From positions 1 through 29,201 of the forward strand of contig JAHBMJ010001563.1 of the NCBI GenBank assembly GCA_018398765.1: 29,201 bases of DNA, read 5' to 3'. This stretch comes from Chromera velia. Lineage: Eukaryota; Sar; Chromeraceae. Below the pieces are notes generated by a model. The model ran no database searches. It was given only the letters and a program-made list of their open reading frames with translations, and was not told where the DNA came from. Numbering within the stretch: the first letter of the stretch is position 1; the number at the start of each line of letters is the position of its first letter. Positions 9,540 to 22,694 of the stretch are shown here, in pieces. Made by a program: the position numbers and the translations under genes.

Positions 9540-10631
9540 GCTAAATTGCTAGGGTATGACACCTGAAAAAAAAATAAATATAATTTAATTACAAACCCTA
9601 GGGATATGTGTCACTCTGATTAGCTATGACTCTAAAAAGTGGTTTTTTAAGGTTTTTAGGATGAACTGACCTTGTTCCTATGATAACACAACTTTTTGAA
9701 TTAAATCTCATGACCTTTTATGTATGGGAAAGTCAATTCGCCCTCTGAGGTTCGCAAACGCTCATGACGTCAGTTTGCAAACCTAATCCCCCAACCTGAC
9801 CAAACCTGTCTAAACCTGTCTAAACCTGGTTCCAAATGGCTTTTGCATAAACACACAGAAGATGTAAAGCAAAACAACCTGGCATTTTACCAGGAAACAT
9901 CAGACAAATCGATTATTCAACGAATGCAAGATAAAATCAAGAACACAAAAGCTGCCTTCATTCTTTCATACTTTAACAGACTTATCCAGAGGTGCAATTT
10001 CCTTTTCAAACGCCCGGTCAACTTACTCAAATTCTTTATCTTCAATTCATAACCCGCCATCAATGTTTAGTGCAGTGGGTTTCCAAATTCCTCAATTAAT
10101 ATGTGTGTGGTTTCCACGGAGAGGCGATCAAGCAAACAAAGATCGTGCCGGAAAAGAAGAGAGGGGAAAGGGGGGAGGAGCAGGACAAGGAGAATGCAGC
10201 GGTTGCTATGAATGCTGATGTGAGCGAAGCTATATCCCCTTCCTGAAACGCTCATGCACAGAGTGTCACAGACGTGGTCCTACCGGCAAAAACGTACAAA
10301 ATGTGCTTTTAACAGATCATTCACACACAGATTTCAGAAGTTTGACCAGGTTTGGATGGGTTTGAAGAGGTTTGGAAGGTTTGAGTCTGGTGCAACCATG
10401 GTTTTCAAACCAATTCTAAACCTGACATAGCAAATGGGTTTTAAACTCATCTAAACCTATCTTAATCTACCCTACCTTTAGCCACTTGACCCTATTTTAG
10501 CGTTTTTTAAGATTTTCTAGCAAATTGAGCTCCAAAAATCTCTTTTAAAACATCAAAAATTTAAGTTTTTATTGAAAAACCTAACTTTAAACCTAGGGTA
10601 CCCTCACAAAGTGTCAGACCCTAGCTAAATT
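9540..10631. mobile_element. hAT-like non-autonomous element, AT-rich
   Basis: The left end, GCTAGGGTATGACAC (9548-9562), and the inverted right end, TAGGGTCTGACAC (read on the minus strand from 10623), form a short terminal inverted repeat with one mismatch. The octamer GCTAAATT stands directly outside both ends (9540-9547 and 10624-10631), although the left end has two extra bases (GC) before TAGGG. Subterminal motifs AAACCTG/CAGGTTT occur in clusters in opposite orientation at about 9796-9835 and 10338-10390, as is common in hAT elements. TAGGG starts and 8-bp duplications fit that superfamily. There is no transposase. Short frames inside (for example 9843-10052) look accidental. Confidence 0.6.
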
Positions 10632-10639
10632 CAGACTGA

Positions 10640-11140
10640 CTTCTGCTTCAGCACCGTGAAAACCACAGCGAAGCAACGGCGAAAAGCCTAGCAAAAAGCA
10701 TCACGTGCCAGTAACTTTACCAGAAAGGCAGCGTACAGGGATGATCTGCACGCAAAGGATGTATTCATATGGAATCAGAGAGTGCTCTGTGAATAAGAGT
10801 ACTCAGGTTAAGTGATGAACGCGCCACAGCCTGTCTAGGGGTTGATGGCATCAAGCCCATATATGGCTTCTCATGCAGAACCAGACTGCATATGGGCTAA
10901 GGAGCAAGGTCCGTGACAGAAGACAGTGGCCGTCGAGGAAAAAGAGTGAGTTTGAGAGCAAAAAACCAACTGACCATGAGGTGGGTTCGCAGAGAGACGG
11001 TTAGGTCTCGACAACAGTTGTTTGAGATCATGGGCAATGATGTCTGGCCTTTCAGGCCAACATATTGATGGAGCGATTCGTGATCATGACCGGGGAAGCA
11101 GAGCTCTACCGAGCGCTGAAGTGTGGCCGAAATAGCCGCA
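10640..11140. other. No gene recognised
   Basis: Mixed-composition sequence without a convincing reading frame, splice pattern or repeat on either strand. Confidence 0.4.
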
Positions 11141-11145
11141 ATCGA

Positions 11146-11613
11146 CTAAAGGATTCTGTTTGTGTAGACGGTTAAAGAGAGCTTTGTGCAGCTATAATTG
11201 GGGTAATTAGAGCATACGCAACAGCTGGGCGTTGCGCAGTGTTGCTTACCGATCGAACAATTCTTTTTCAGCTCAAGAGGAGCACAGCTTACTACGCGAC
11301 TAGCCAAATGTTCAATACTATCCCAATAGGTGCTCTTATTGATGCACGCTTCCCTACGCACAGTCCCCACGTGTGCGATAAACAGGGAGAAGCAGCCTCT
11401 TAAGGGGGGAGGTGCCAGCGTGTTCATCATGAGCGATTGAACGGACCCGTCTCCATAGGCCTGGACGATCGGCGCGGGCGATTCTTGGTAGAAGCGAAGG
11501 ACAGGTGCTCTAGGCATAAAATGTCGTACGAAAACTTGCGCAGTCTGCGTATCTGCGCACGTATTGAGCGGAAAAAATCGCGTGACGATTTTATTTTTCG
11601 ACAATCTGAACAA
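11146..11613 (-). CDS. Open frame of 155 codons, doubtful
   Basis: An uninterrupted minus-strand frame encodes a Cys-rich C-terminal part (a CVCSNYPNYSC-type spacing) and a mixed N-terminal part. Codon use and composition are not clearly coding, and an overlapping plus-strand frame (11437-11721) is equally unconvincing. It is kept only because of its length in an otherwise empty region. No family is recognised. Confidence 0.2.
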   Translation of the reverse strand: MFRLSKNKIVTRFFPLNTCADTQTAQVFVRHFMPRAPVLRFYQESPAPIVQAYGDGSVQSLMMNTLAPPPLRGCFSLFIAHVGTVRREACINKSTYWDSIEHLASRVVSCAPLELKKNCSIGKQHCATPSCCVCSNYPNYSCTKLSLTVYTNRIL

Positions 11614-11937
11614 TTAATTCGATGCATGCATGCTTATAATTCGTCCGGAGTGAATTTACTTTTTGACAGAGTCGATCGCAAGTCTCTCAGTTTTCAAAAA
11701 ATCGAGACTTTGGGTGATTGACAGTGTAGATGTCACAGCTGTTACTCAAGGAATCTACTCTGACGGTCTGAGCTGCTCGTCTTGTGTTCAGACTGTCATC
11801 AATTGAACTTCGGTGTTCTGTTTATCTACCCGGTGTCTGGCGGTGGCCTCTCAATCAATCAATTTATTATTCAGTCGTTTAATCAATCGATCAGTCATCT
11901 AGCAACCCATCAACTAATCCAGTAACGGGCCTCGGGA

Positions 11938-12720
11938 ATGAGGGTGCCCTGTGTTCTCCTCTTTCTCTTGCTTCTCGGAAAGACCTCTGCGGGTCAAAAG
12001 TGGAAGGGAGAGAAAGATGGCAGGAAGAAACGGGATGGTAATAAGCTTTCAAAGAAGCAGGAGAGACGTGAGGAGGAAAAGACTCGTCGAGACCAAACTC
12101 CAGCCATTCCGAGGTGGGCTGATTCGCCAGAGCGCCTCAATCTCTACCGCCTCGCTGAAGCATCTGGTGCGTCTTCCACCATTCTGGTCTCTGAGGGCTC
12201 AACAAAAGCGCATCTAGAAAGCCTCCGTGAGCAGATGAAGAAGCTAGACAACCTGGTGGTGCCTAGCCTCTCTGCCTCTGCTCGTCAGAAAGACAGGAAA
12301 AGCCTCACGAAGAAATACCTCGATTTAGAGGCAAAGGAAGCTGGGAAGGGAGAGGAGTCAGAAGACGAAGAGAGTGATGACTCCATGAAGTCATTTATTG
12401 TTGAAGATGAAGAAATGGTGGAGGAGGAGCAGAGCGACGACGAAGAAATTTCCGATACCGAGGCATTTACAGAGAGGCTGTCGGATGCAGGCAAAGAAAC
12501 AGACGAATTCGAGCAAAAAAGAGACCAGGCCATTAGAGAGCTGGAGCATACCATACACAAGAAGGACAAAAGACCGTCTAGGCATGAACCGAAGACCAAG
12601 AAGGACACTTCAACCGGTCAGTGGTTTTAATGATAACTTTCTTTCTGAGTGTTCTTTTTCTCTTTTTCTCTCTTTGTCGTTGTTTCTGTCTCTTTCTCTT
12701 TCTCTCCCATTTCCTCTCTC

Positions 12721-12767
<47 letters not shown>

Positions 12768-14096
12768 GCATTTTGCCTCTTTTTAACTTTTTTGCTATGT
12801 TTTATAGACGTTTTTTTAATCTGTGTGTTTCTTTTTTTTGTTTCTCGTACGTCTGCAGAATCACAAACTCGCAGTGGGCGCCTGAAGAAACCTAGCATCA
12901 TCTTCCTCCTCGTCGATATCGTCTCTGTGGGAGCTGAAAGAGAACAACCCGATGGAAGAAGCCTACTGTGAAGATGTTGCGGAGGCTCTCCGCAGATCGC
13001 GGGAGTCCCTCATGGAAGATTGTGAGAGAGCGACGAGACAGGATTATCCCTCCACCCTAGGTGTATGTAGCAGTCGGGATTACCTCCCAAACCCAGGTAC
13101 TACGTGTTCGTCGTCTAGTTCTTCCCTCCAAGCAGAGCCCCACCCTTCGAAAACTGATGAAGCACAGAAGAAAATCCCACAGGGCACCAATTTGTCTGAT
13201 TCTTCACTCCAAGGAGAGCGCCTCCCTTCGAAGACTTCCGAGGTGTGGAAGAAACTTCCAGAAGGAAAGTAGGGAGAAGATTTTCTTTTTTTTGTCTTCT
13301 TGGTTTGTCTTTGTTCTCTCGCATCTGTTCGTTTGTTCTCTTACATCTGTTTCGACAGTAGACAAAGATATCTGATAAAAAACATTACTTGGTGGTCTCA
13401 GTGTGTTCTTGAAGCAGGAGAGGATTGTTTTTCTCTTATTTTCTATTCTCTGATGTACATTTTTTCAGGTAACAATCACCCTTCGAGTCCCACTTCGAAG
13501 ATAACATTGCCTCCTCCTGGTCTGGATGTGATGGACATCGTGAGAGACACCATTCACGAGACTGTCAGCCAGGCAACGGCTTCGTCTATTCGAGATTACA
13601 TGGCGTCGTCGACCATGAGTCAGTGTGTTTCTCTGCTTCCCCAAAATGCCTTAAAATCATTGCCACCAATCCACAATACATCCATCCTTCCATAAGTACC
13701 CCCCCCTATTTCTAAATATTCTTTGAATAATTTCATAGATTGAAAAGAACGCAATATATATCGATTACGTGTTGTGTTTATCAGGAGAGATGCTCCGAAA
13801 TGCTTTGGCGGAAGAAGCTGAGAAGGCCTCATGAGCTGATAGTGGTTCTAGAGGTTCTCCCACTGGGGCGACATCGGGGAGAATCGCGTCGTCTAGACTT
13901 CCTCCAACAACTACTCAGCGTTCGGCAGTTAGCTCCCCCCCCCCTCCTACTCTTTCCACTCCTGCTTCCTCGCGTCCAACGGATGCCTCCCCGGTGTCAC
14001 CTGGTCAGTCTACTTAGTTCCCCTTCAGTTTCTTTAGTAGTAGTGCCGGTAGCTGTGATTTTGTGTCTTCTCTCTTTCTTTTTTTCTCTCTTTCTC

Positions 14097-14132
<36 letters not shown>

Positions 14133-14385
14133 GAGAATGTGTCGACATCGTATTCTGCAGCCGGGCATCGGACCAAAATCTTCCTGTTGGTAGAAAGCGT
14201 CGGAGATGGACATGTAGCCATATACGGCGCATTATGGCGCATCTCAGAGTTCATCCGATCAACAATTGGTGGAATCTTTTCTGATTCCTCGTCCTTCTGT
14301 TCTTGTCCCTGAGCTTCAGACGAGCTCAGAGCGAAGAAACATTGGTGCTGTGATGAACAAGCGTGGACCAATTTCCGCTCTCTAG
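11938..14385 (+). CDS. Multi-exon secreted/charged Ser-Thr-Pro-rich protein, unknown
   Basis: Exon 1 (11938-12616) is the clearest part. It starts with a signal peptide (MRVPCVLLFLLLL, then an Ala-Gly cleavage region), followed by a Lys/Arg/Glu-rich coiled stretch, a middle segment around PRWADSPERLNLYRL and a very acidic block (EDEESDD, FIVEDEEMVEEE). A phase-1 donor, G|GTCAGT, fits an acceptor at 12895/12896 after a (CT)n-rich intron. Exon 2 (12896-13096) ends at CAG|GTACTA and joins in phase to 13469. Reading through that donor instead gives an open tail to 13272 with two ~25-residue SSLQ..E..PSKT..KK repeats, so alternative forms are possible. Candidate later exons are 13785-14003 (Ser/Thr/Pro-rich, with one in-frame TGA at 13832) and 14218-14385. 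Function is not recognised. The signal peptide in front of an acidic, nuclear-looking body is odd. Confidence 0.45.
12717..12765. repeat. (CT)n microsatellite in intron
   Basis: Dinucleotide tract within the first intron of the gene starting at 11938. It extends the pyrimidine-rich sequence upstream of the acceptor at 12895. Confidence 0.85.
13637..13716 (+). repeat. Copy 1 of an ~80-bp dispersed repeat
   Basis: The sequence from TTCCCCAAAATGCC to CCCCCCCTATTTCTAAA matches three copies around 16.3-17.0 kb and an inverted copy at 18719-18800. It lies in or beside an intron of the secreted-protein gene, just after the exon that starts at 13469. It is not followed by a CAGA array here, so the 80-bp unit can exist alone. 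Confidence 0.85.
14076..14132. repeat. (TTTC)n microsatellite
   Basis: Tetranucleotide tract TTTC/TTCT with a purer (TTTC) run at its 3' part, presumed intronic in the gene that starts at 11938. Confidence 0.85.
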
Positions 14386-14603
14386 ATGGCCTCGAACGTG
14401 GTCCCGGGAGATCTTGTCCGGCCGAGGATTTGCCTAATATTATTTGGGTAACAGTCGAAGTAGACCTCGAGCGCAACCCCGATGAAGAGATTCTTTTTAA
14501 GGGGTAGAGTAACAAACATGACAGACGATGAGTCTGTGGAGGGATGCATTCTTTTCTCGATTGAAAGTGTGTCCATTCGTCTTCGGTCTCTCTTTTACAC
14601 TTT

Positions 14604-14937
14604 AGGGGTCCGTATCGATGGGAGCTGATTTTTCCCCTTTCTTTGGGTCTTTTCCGTGTCACGCTCATCCTCCTCTCCATATCCTACTGCATCCTCCTGT
14701 CTTTCCATCCTTCCCAACTCTTCTCAATGCCTGTGTGGCTTCAGTCAAGAGAATCTCTCTTTTGCAATTCAGGGGTCCGTATCGATGGGAGTTCATTTGT
14801 CCCCTTTCTCTGGTTCTTTTCCGTGTCACACTCGTCTTTCTCTCCATATCTTACAGAATCCTCTTGTCGTTCTATCCCTCCCCTCTCTTCTCCATCCGTG
14901 TGTGATTTCAGTTAAGAGAATCTCTCATGTTTTCTTG
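14604..14937. repeat. 167-bp tandem duplication, two copies
   Basis: GGGGTCCGTATCGATGGGAG starts at 14605 and again at 14772, and AAGAGAATCTCTC recurs at the same 167-base distance (14747, 14914). The copies differ by scattered substitutions. Each copy begins directly after a pyrimidine-rich YAG (TTTACACTTTAG, TTTGCAATTCAG), as if an exon-like unit with its acceptor had been duplicated. No coding frame is well preserved between copies. Confidence 0.8.
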
Positions 14938-15039
14938 GTAGCTCCTATCTGTGGAGACCATAATCAGAGAGAAGAAATGGAAGGACAGAAATCGAAGCGT
15001 AAAATCGCTTTAGATTCTTTTCAAGTTAAATTTTAAATG

Positions 15040-15610
15040 AAAACGATATCGACGGACTCTAGCTATAAAATATTACTAGGGTTTTCTAGTATTTTAGAGT
15101 GGAGAGACGTTAAAAAGCGATTTAAGAATTGACTATTCATATTTCATCTATTTTTTAGTAAATTTATCGACATCTAATTAAGCGATTTCAAAGGTTCTCG
15201 CTTCTTTTAGGATAAAATTATTGAAGTAGGGATTATAAGTCAATATAGGCTTTTCTTCTAAACGTTTCTAGTATACGTCTTAAAGATGCTATTATAATGT
15301 ATCTTTAGTTTAATTAGGATATCAGGTTACAAGGTTGACTAAGAATCTCGAGAATTAGAACTTAATAAAATATAAAGCCTAAATTTTTAAGAATTAGTAA
15401 TTAGAAATCTCTAGTAAAAGCAATAAAATACATCGTGATAGTATAGAGTTTGAATTACTAGATATTCTTAGGTGGTTTAGACCAACTGTTTTCTCTTTGT
15501 TATATTGGTATCATGATTTTAATAACTAATATTATTCACTTTGTAATATCATCATAGATGTTCATTAATTAACTGATTACGAAATTTTGTAACTCTGTAG
15601 GGCTTTGAAG
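15040..15610. other. AT-rich, TpA-rich island without genes
   Basis: No open frames of interest. TpA steps and CTAG/TAG are very frequent, whereas CpA and TpG are scarce and about as rare as CpG. This differs sharply from the neighbouring gene sequence and resembles DNA mutated by CpA-to-TpA transitions. The borders with normal-composition DNA are abrupt, near 15040 and 15610. Confidence 0.6.
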
Positions 15611-16321
15611 GAGGTATTTACCTAAAAAGACAGAGAGACCATGGTGGACTAAAGAGTCTAGAGAACGACCTTTGACGGAGGTTCCTACATGGGAGGCAAA
15701 TGAGACCATGGAGTACTAAGAGTCGGTGGGGGTGGGGGACTCAGAATGGTGGGTGGCGGAGTCTATAGGGTTGCCGGCGAGATCTTCGGCTGTTTTATGA
15801 GGTTCAGCAGTTGCTCGGGAACCTCCCGAATGACCTCTGCTCCAATGTCCGCGAGTCTCATTTTCTCCCTCTCCCTGTACATCTCTCGAAGTTGCTCGGG
15901 CACCTGTGTGATGGTGGTCATCGCCGACGACTCGATTGTTAACTTCACCTGCGGAGGAGGAGGTGGAGACAGTGGTGGCAGAGGAGCTGGTTCTGGAACC
16001 GTTCCACAAGGATACCTTCGGGCATTGGAATGGAGATCCTCTGCTCTCTTCCTTTTCTCGTCTCTCTCCTTCTCCAATTCCTCTTCCTCATTGACAACAA
16101 ATTCAGCTGCAAACTTCCACTCGTTGAAGAGCTTAGCCTCTTCGGTTGCTTTTCACTCTTCTTCTCTCAGCTGCTTCTTTTTTTCGGCAACAACTTCTCT
16201 TGCTGCTTCTTTCTACAGGTTCTCCTCGTGGACAACAGCATCAACTTCCGGTGTCCTCCTGTAATCCACATCAGCAGAGAGCGAAAGAGTAAATGACAGA
16301 TAAGGAGAAAGAGCGAGAGAC

Positions 16322-16724
16322 ATTAAAATCACTGTCACCAATCCACCATACATCCATCCTTCCATAAGCACCCCCCCCTATTTCTAAACCAAACAGACAG
16401 GCAGACGGATACGGACAGAGAGACAGACAGACAGACAGACGAATGCGACAGAGAGACACAGAGACAGACAGACAGAGAGACAGACAGACAGATGGACACA
16501 CAGACATATAGACAGGCAGACAGACAGACAGACAGACAGAGGAAGAGTCAGACAGACAGACAGACGAACAGATAGATAGATGAACAGACAGACAGACGGA
16601 CAGTAAGGTTCCCCAAAATGCCTTAAAATCACTGTCACCAATCCACTATACATCCATCCTTCCATAAGCACCCCCCCCAATTTCTAAACCCAACAGACAG
16701 GCAGACGGACACGAACAGAAAGAC

Positions 16725-16756
<32 letters not shown>

Positions 16757-16801
16757 GAACAGACAGACAGAGAGACAGACAGAACAGAGAGACAGAGAGA
16801 C

Positions 16802-16838
<37 letters not shown>

Positions 16839-17070
16839 TATAGACAGGCAGACAGGCAGACAGACAGACAGACAGACAGAGGGAGAGTCAGACAGACAGA
16901 CAGACAGACAGACGAACAGACAGATAGACGAACAGACAGACAGACGGACAGTAAGGTTCCCCAAAATGCCTTAAAATCACTGCCACCAATCCACAATACA
17001 TCCATCCTTCCATAAGCACCCCCCCCTATTTCCAAACCAAACAGACAGGCAGACGGACACGGACAGAGAA

Positions 17071-17102
<32 letters not shown>

Positions 17103-17360
17103 AGGGAAAGACAGACAGACAGACAGACGAACAGACAGACAGAGAGACAGACAGACGGACAGACAGACAGAGAGACGGACAGACAGCCAGCCAGCCAGAC
17201 AGCCAGACAGACAGACAGAGAGAGAGAGACTGACAGAGAGAGAGACAGACAGACAGACAGACACACAGACAGGCAGACAGACAGATAGACGAACAGACAA
17301 ACTGATGAACAGACAGACAGGCAGACAGACAGACAGACAGACAGACAGGTGCCGAGATAA
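16322..17360. repeat. CAGA satellite with three embedded 80-bp repeat copies
   Basis: The array alternates an ~80-bp conserved block (16322-16390, 16611-16692, 16954-17037) with long degenerate CAGACAGA tracts. The units are 300 and 348 bases long, measured at TAAAATCAC (16324, 16624, 16972). Each block is followed by AACAGACAGGCAGACGG. The conserved blocks share CCCCAAAATGCCTTAAAAT and a run of C before TATTTC. The minus strand reads as Cys-Leu-Ser-Val repeats, which are not a protein gene. The array lies in the proposed intron of the transposase. Confidence 0.9.
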
Positions 17361-17426
17361 ATAAACACCCAATTGGACACAGAGGAAAAGAAACAGAATA
17401 AACAGACAGACTGACGTACAGATAAT

Positions 17427-17560
17427 CAAAAGCAGACAGACAAAAAAACCACTCTCCACTACCGCCACCTCTAGTGGGTGGGTTCGCAACAATCAAAAGC
17501 AGACAGACAAAGAGACCACTCTCCGCTACCACCACCTCTAGTGGGGGGGTTCGCAAACAA
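17427..17560. repeat. 67-bp direct duplication
   Basis: CAAAAGCAGACAGACAAA followed by CCACTCTCC..TACC.CCACCTCTAGTGGG..GGGTTCGCAA occurs at 17427 and again at 17494, 67 bases apart, with few differences. It sits between the CAGA satellite and the transposase exon. Confidence 0.85.
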
Positions 17561-18718
17561 ACAGACAGACAATCGGATAGACGTTCAGAGACAAAGAGAG
17601 ACAGACGACCTACCTGATGACTCTGAAGGTGAACCTTCTTGCTGCCTCCCAGAATGCTTCCCAGACGTTGCGATCAAATTCTCGCCTCCATTCACACTCA
17701 TCGAGACTCTGTTGGAGTGTGTCCTTGCCAAAGCGTCTTCATGGAACAAAGGCCTTGACCACTCTCCAAGTTGCCTCAATTGTGTTCATATGGACATCGG
17801 TCTGTCTGTCGCAGAACCACTTCTTGTGGCACACTGTGTCATAATAGGCAAAGTGTCTTCTCGCCGGCTTCTCTGTAGCCACCCATTCATCTGAAAAGTA
17901 GCAAGATTTGCCGTCTACGTTTTTCTGCATGAATTCTCCCAGGGTCTCCTGATCCCTGTGTTTCACAACTGACAGACGCACTCGCTTTCTCGTACCTCTC
18001 TCCACTGCTCCAACTACCCATCCTCCCCCCTTCAGTCGCCTCCCTCGATTGTTTTTTCTTTTCGAGAACATGTTCTCGTCTCCTTCTACTGTTTCCCCTT
18101 CCCCCCCGATCTTGTCTTTTTTCCTGATCTCCTGAATATCAGCTGAAATAATTTTTCGAAACAGGTCGAACATCCTCGTGATCGTTGGGCCACTTACGTA
18201 GCCCTCAGCTTCTACAGAGGAAAAGGTGTCTCCTTTGAGGAACTTGTACGCGAGCATCACGAAGTGTACATAGGACAGTGGAGAACCGTTCGCAATCGTT
18301 CCCGATCTCTTTGATACCGAGGTGCCGTGTCTTGGACATCTCTTTCGACGGCATCTCCAGAAGAATGGCTTATCAGAGACCTTTGTCATTGGATGACAGT
18401 CGCTGTCTGTCTTGTAACCACAAAGTGGGACTTTAAGGAGAAGTCCTTTTTCAACAAGAAACGATCAACAGCGTTCTTCTGCTACTGTGTCGTTAAAGAG
18501 AAGAGCTTAGACAGCCGACTTGATTGGGTCTTCCTTCATTTTCGGAAGGACCCCTGCTCTGTGTCTTCTCCGCATGGTTTTGAAAACCAGGTCAGACACT
18601 GGTTGGCCTCAAGCGAAACGGACTCGGTCTATCTGTAAACAATCTGAAATGTGGACACTGAAGGCTGCCGTCAGTGATAGAGAAATCTCTTAGTCGTCGT
18701 GGTCTTTGTTTTCTTTGG

Positions 18719-18800
18719 GTTTAGAAATAGGGGGGGATGCTTATAGAAGGATGGATGTATGGTGGATTGGTGACAGTGATTTTAAAGCATTTTGGGGAAG
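18719..18800 (-). repeat. Inverted copy of the ~80-bp repeat
   Basis: Reads TTTAGAAATAGGGGGGGATG to CATTTTGGGGAAGC on the plus strand, the reverse of the blocks at 13637, 16322, 16611 and 16954. Together with the plus-oriented blocks it brackets the transposase exon, with the CCCCAAAATG end outermost on both sides. Confidence 0.85.
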
Positions 18801-18804
18801 CAGT

Positions 18805-19440
18805 GGTTTTTTGGTTCTTCACGCGCGTTTGGTGCGCATGGATGGTGGTGGGGCGTGCATGGTTTTTGTAGTGGAGCACCTGTTTGATTTATACCAGATT
18901 CACCCATACTTTGCCCACTTTCGCACTGCCTTCCGGGGCTGCCCGTGTATGCATTTCTCTGCCGTCTCTTTTCTGGCTGGAGAGATCGTGCAAAGTCGAG
19001 GCAGGGGGAGATCTTGGGTCACAGCTTAAGTGACCAAATGGGGGTCTCCAAAGTTGCTGATTACATCTTTGAGGTCAGGGGGGTCCATAGAACAGCCTTT
19101 TCCATCAAATTTTTATTGGAGTGATAAGAACTGAAAGATTTGCCCATCCGTCTCCCTGCATGCCCCTCTGTCCATATGTGTTGCTTTCTTCTTTCTGCAG
19201 GGCATCCACCAGACCGTCCACCCAGGAGGCTGATGACTCTTTTCTTTCTCTAGGTTAGATTGAGGAATCCTGAGCTGTAACTGAGGCAGTGCACGCTTCT
19301 TGTAGGCTGCAATGCATGAGTGCCCCCTCACTTTTGGGCAGGCTCTTTACATCGATTTATCTGGAGTTTTTTCAAACTTGGTATGTTTAGGTGGAGGACC
19401 CGAAACCCCGGTGGGCAAAGTATGGTGAAATATACGGTAG
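18805..19440. other. No gene recognised
   Basis: Short frames only, without splice or domain support on either strand. Confidence 0.4.
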
Positions 19441-19445
19441 GTCAA

Positions 19446-19535
19446 GCGCGGACAGAAAGCCTGCGCGATGCCTGCGCGCGCGTGCGCGCGGGCCGCGGGT
19501 CGGACCCTCCCGGCGCGCGGGCCGCCGCGCTAAGA
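19446..19535. promoter_or_regulatory. GC-rich CpG-dense block upstream of the WD40-like gene
   Basis: The segment consists largely of GCGCGC/GGGCCGCGGG sequence, in contrast with its surroundings, and ends about 300 bases before the start codon at 19833. Position and composition fit a promoter-proximal element. No TATA box is evident. Pyrimidine-rich sequence lies just after it. Confidence 0.35.
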
Positions 19536-19832
19536 CTGCCAAACATGCAGTGCCAGTCTCTTCCCCCATCTTCCCCCATTCTTCCCCAAAGTCGAACAGA
19601 CACTGCGACAGTGACTTGTGTCAACATTCTCTTGTCATTCCTCTGCCAGTCCTAGGTGCATTTTTTGGTGACCTCACGCAAAGCCTGTTTTGAGCAGCTC
19701 GTACGTCTGAGTGCCCTTTTGAGCGCATTCCGAGGCGCTTTCTGAAGCCGTCTCCTCCTAAGCACTGCTTTCTGTGACGCCGACTGCCTGTCGAAAGTTA
19801 AATTTCAGTTGCATTTTTTTTTCGTCTCCACC

Positions 19833-22694
<2,862 letters not shown>

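Larger units (their letters stand above)
15763..18464 (-). pseudogene. Merlin (IS1595/ISXO2-like) DDE transposase, broken, possibly with coiled-coil second exon
   Basis: Exon 1 (18464 down to 17614) contains a Cys-rich N-terminal ribbon-like part (LCGYKTDSDC then CRRKRC) and a DDE domain. First Asp is in VEGDENMF, second Asp in YFSDEWVA, and Glu in the family signature HMNTIEATW. The frame has one in-frame TGA (17739-17741) and then continues for 41 codons with a plausible helical C-terminus. The frame opens at 18464 right after a TGA, so the true start is uncertain; an internal Met is at 18389. A consensus donor, CAG|GTAGGT, at 17614/17613 matches in phase an acceptor at 16258. The second part (16258-15763) is a Glu/Lys coiled coil with stops at 16213 and 16153 and a Pro-rich then VPEQLREMY segment. 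The proposed 1.35-kb intron is filled with CAGA arrays. Eukaryotic relatives of IS1595 are the Merlin transposons, which make 8-bp duplications. Confidence 0.7.

Noticed and set aside
16384..17556. Cys-Leu-Ser-Val repeat proteins on the minus strand
   Set aside because: They are translations of CAGACAGA satellite in all frames, without independent coding evidence.
17739..18389. Bacterial insertion sequence or contamination
   Set aside because: The transposase is IS1595-like, but eukaryotic Merlin elements share this domain, and the gene is surrounded by eukaryotic satellites and shows a splice donor.
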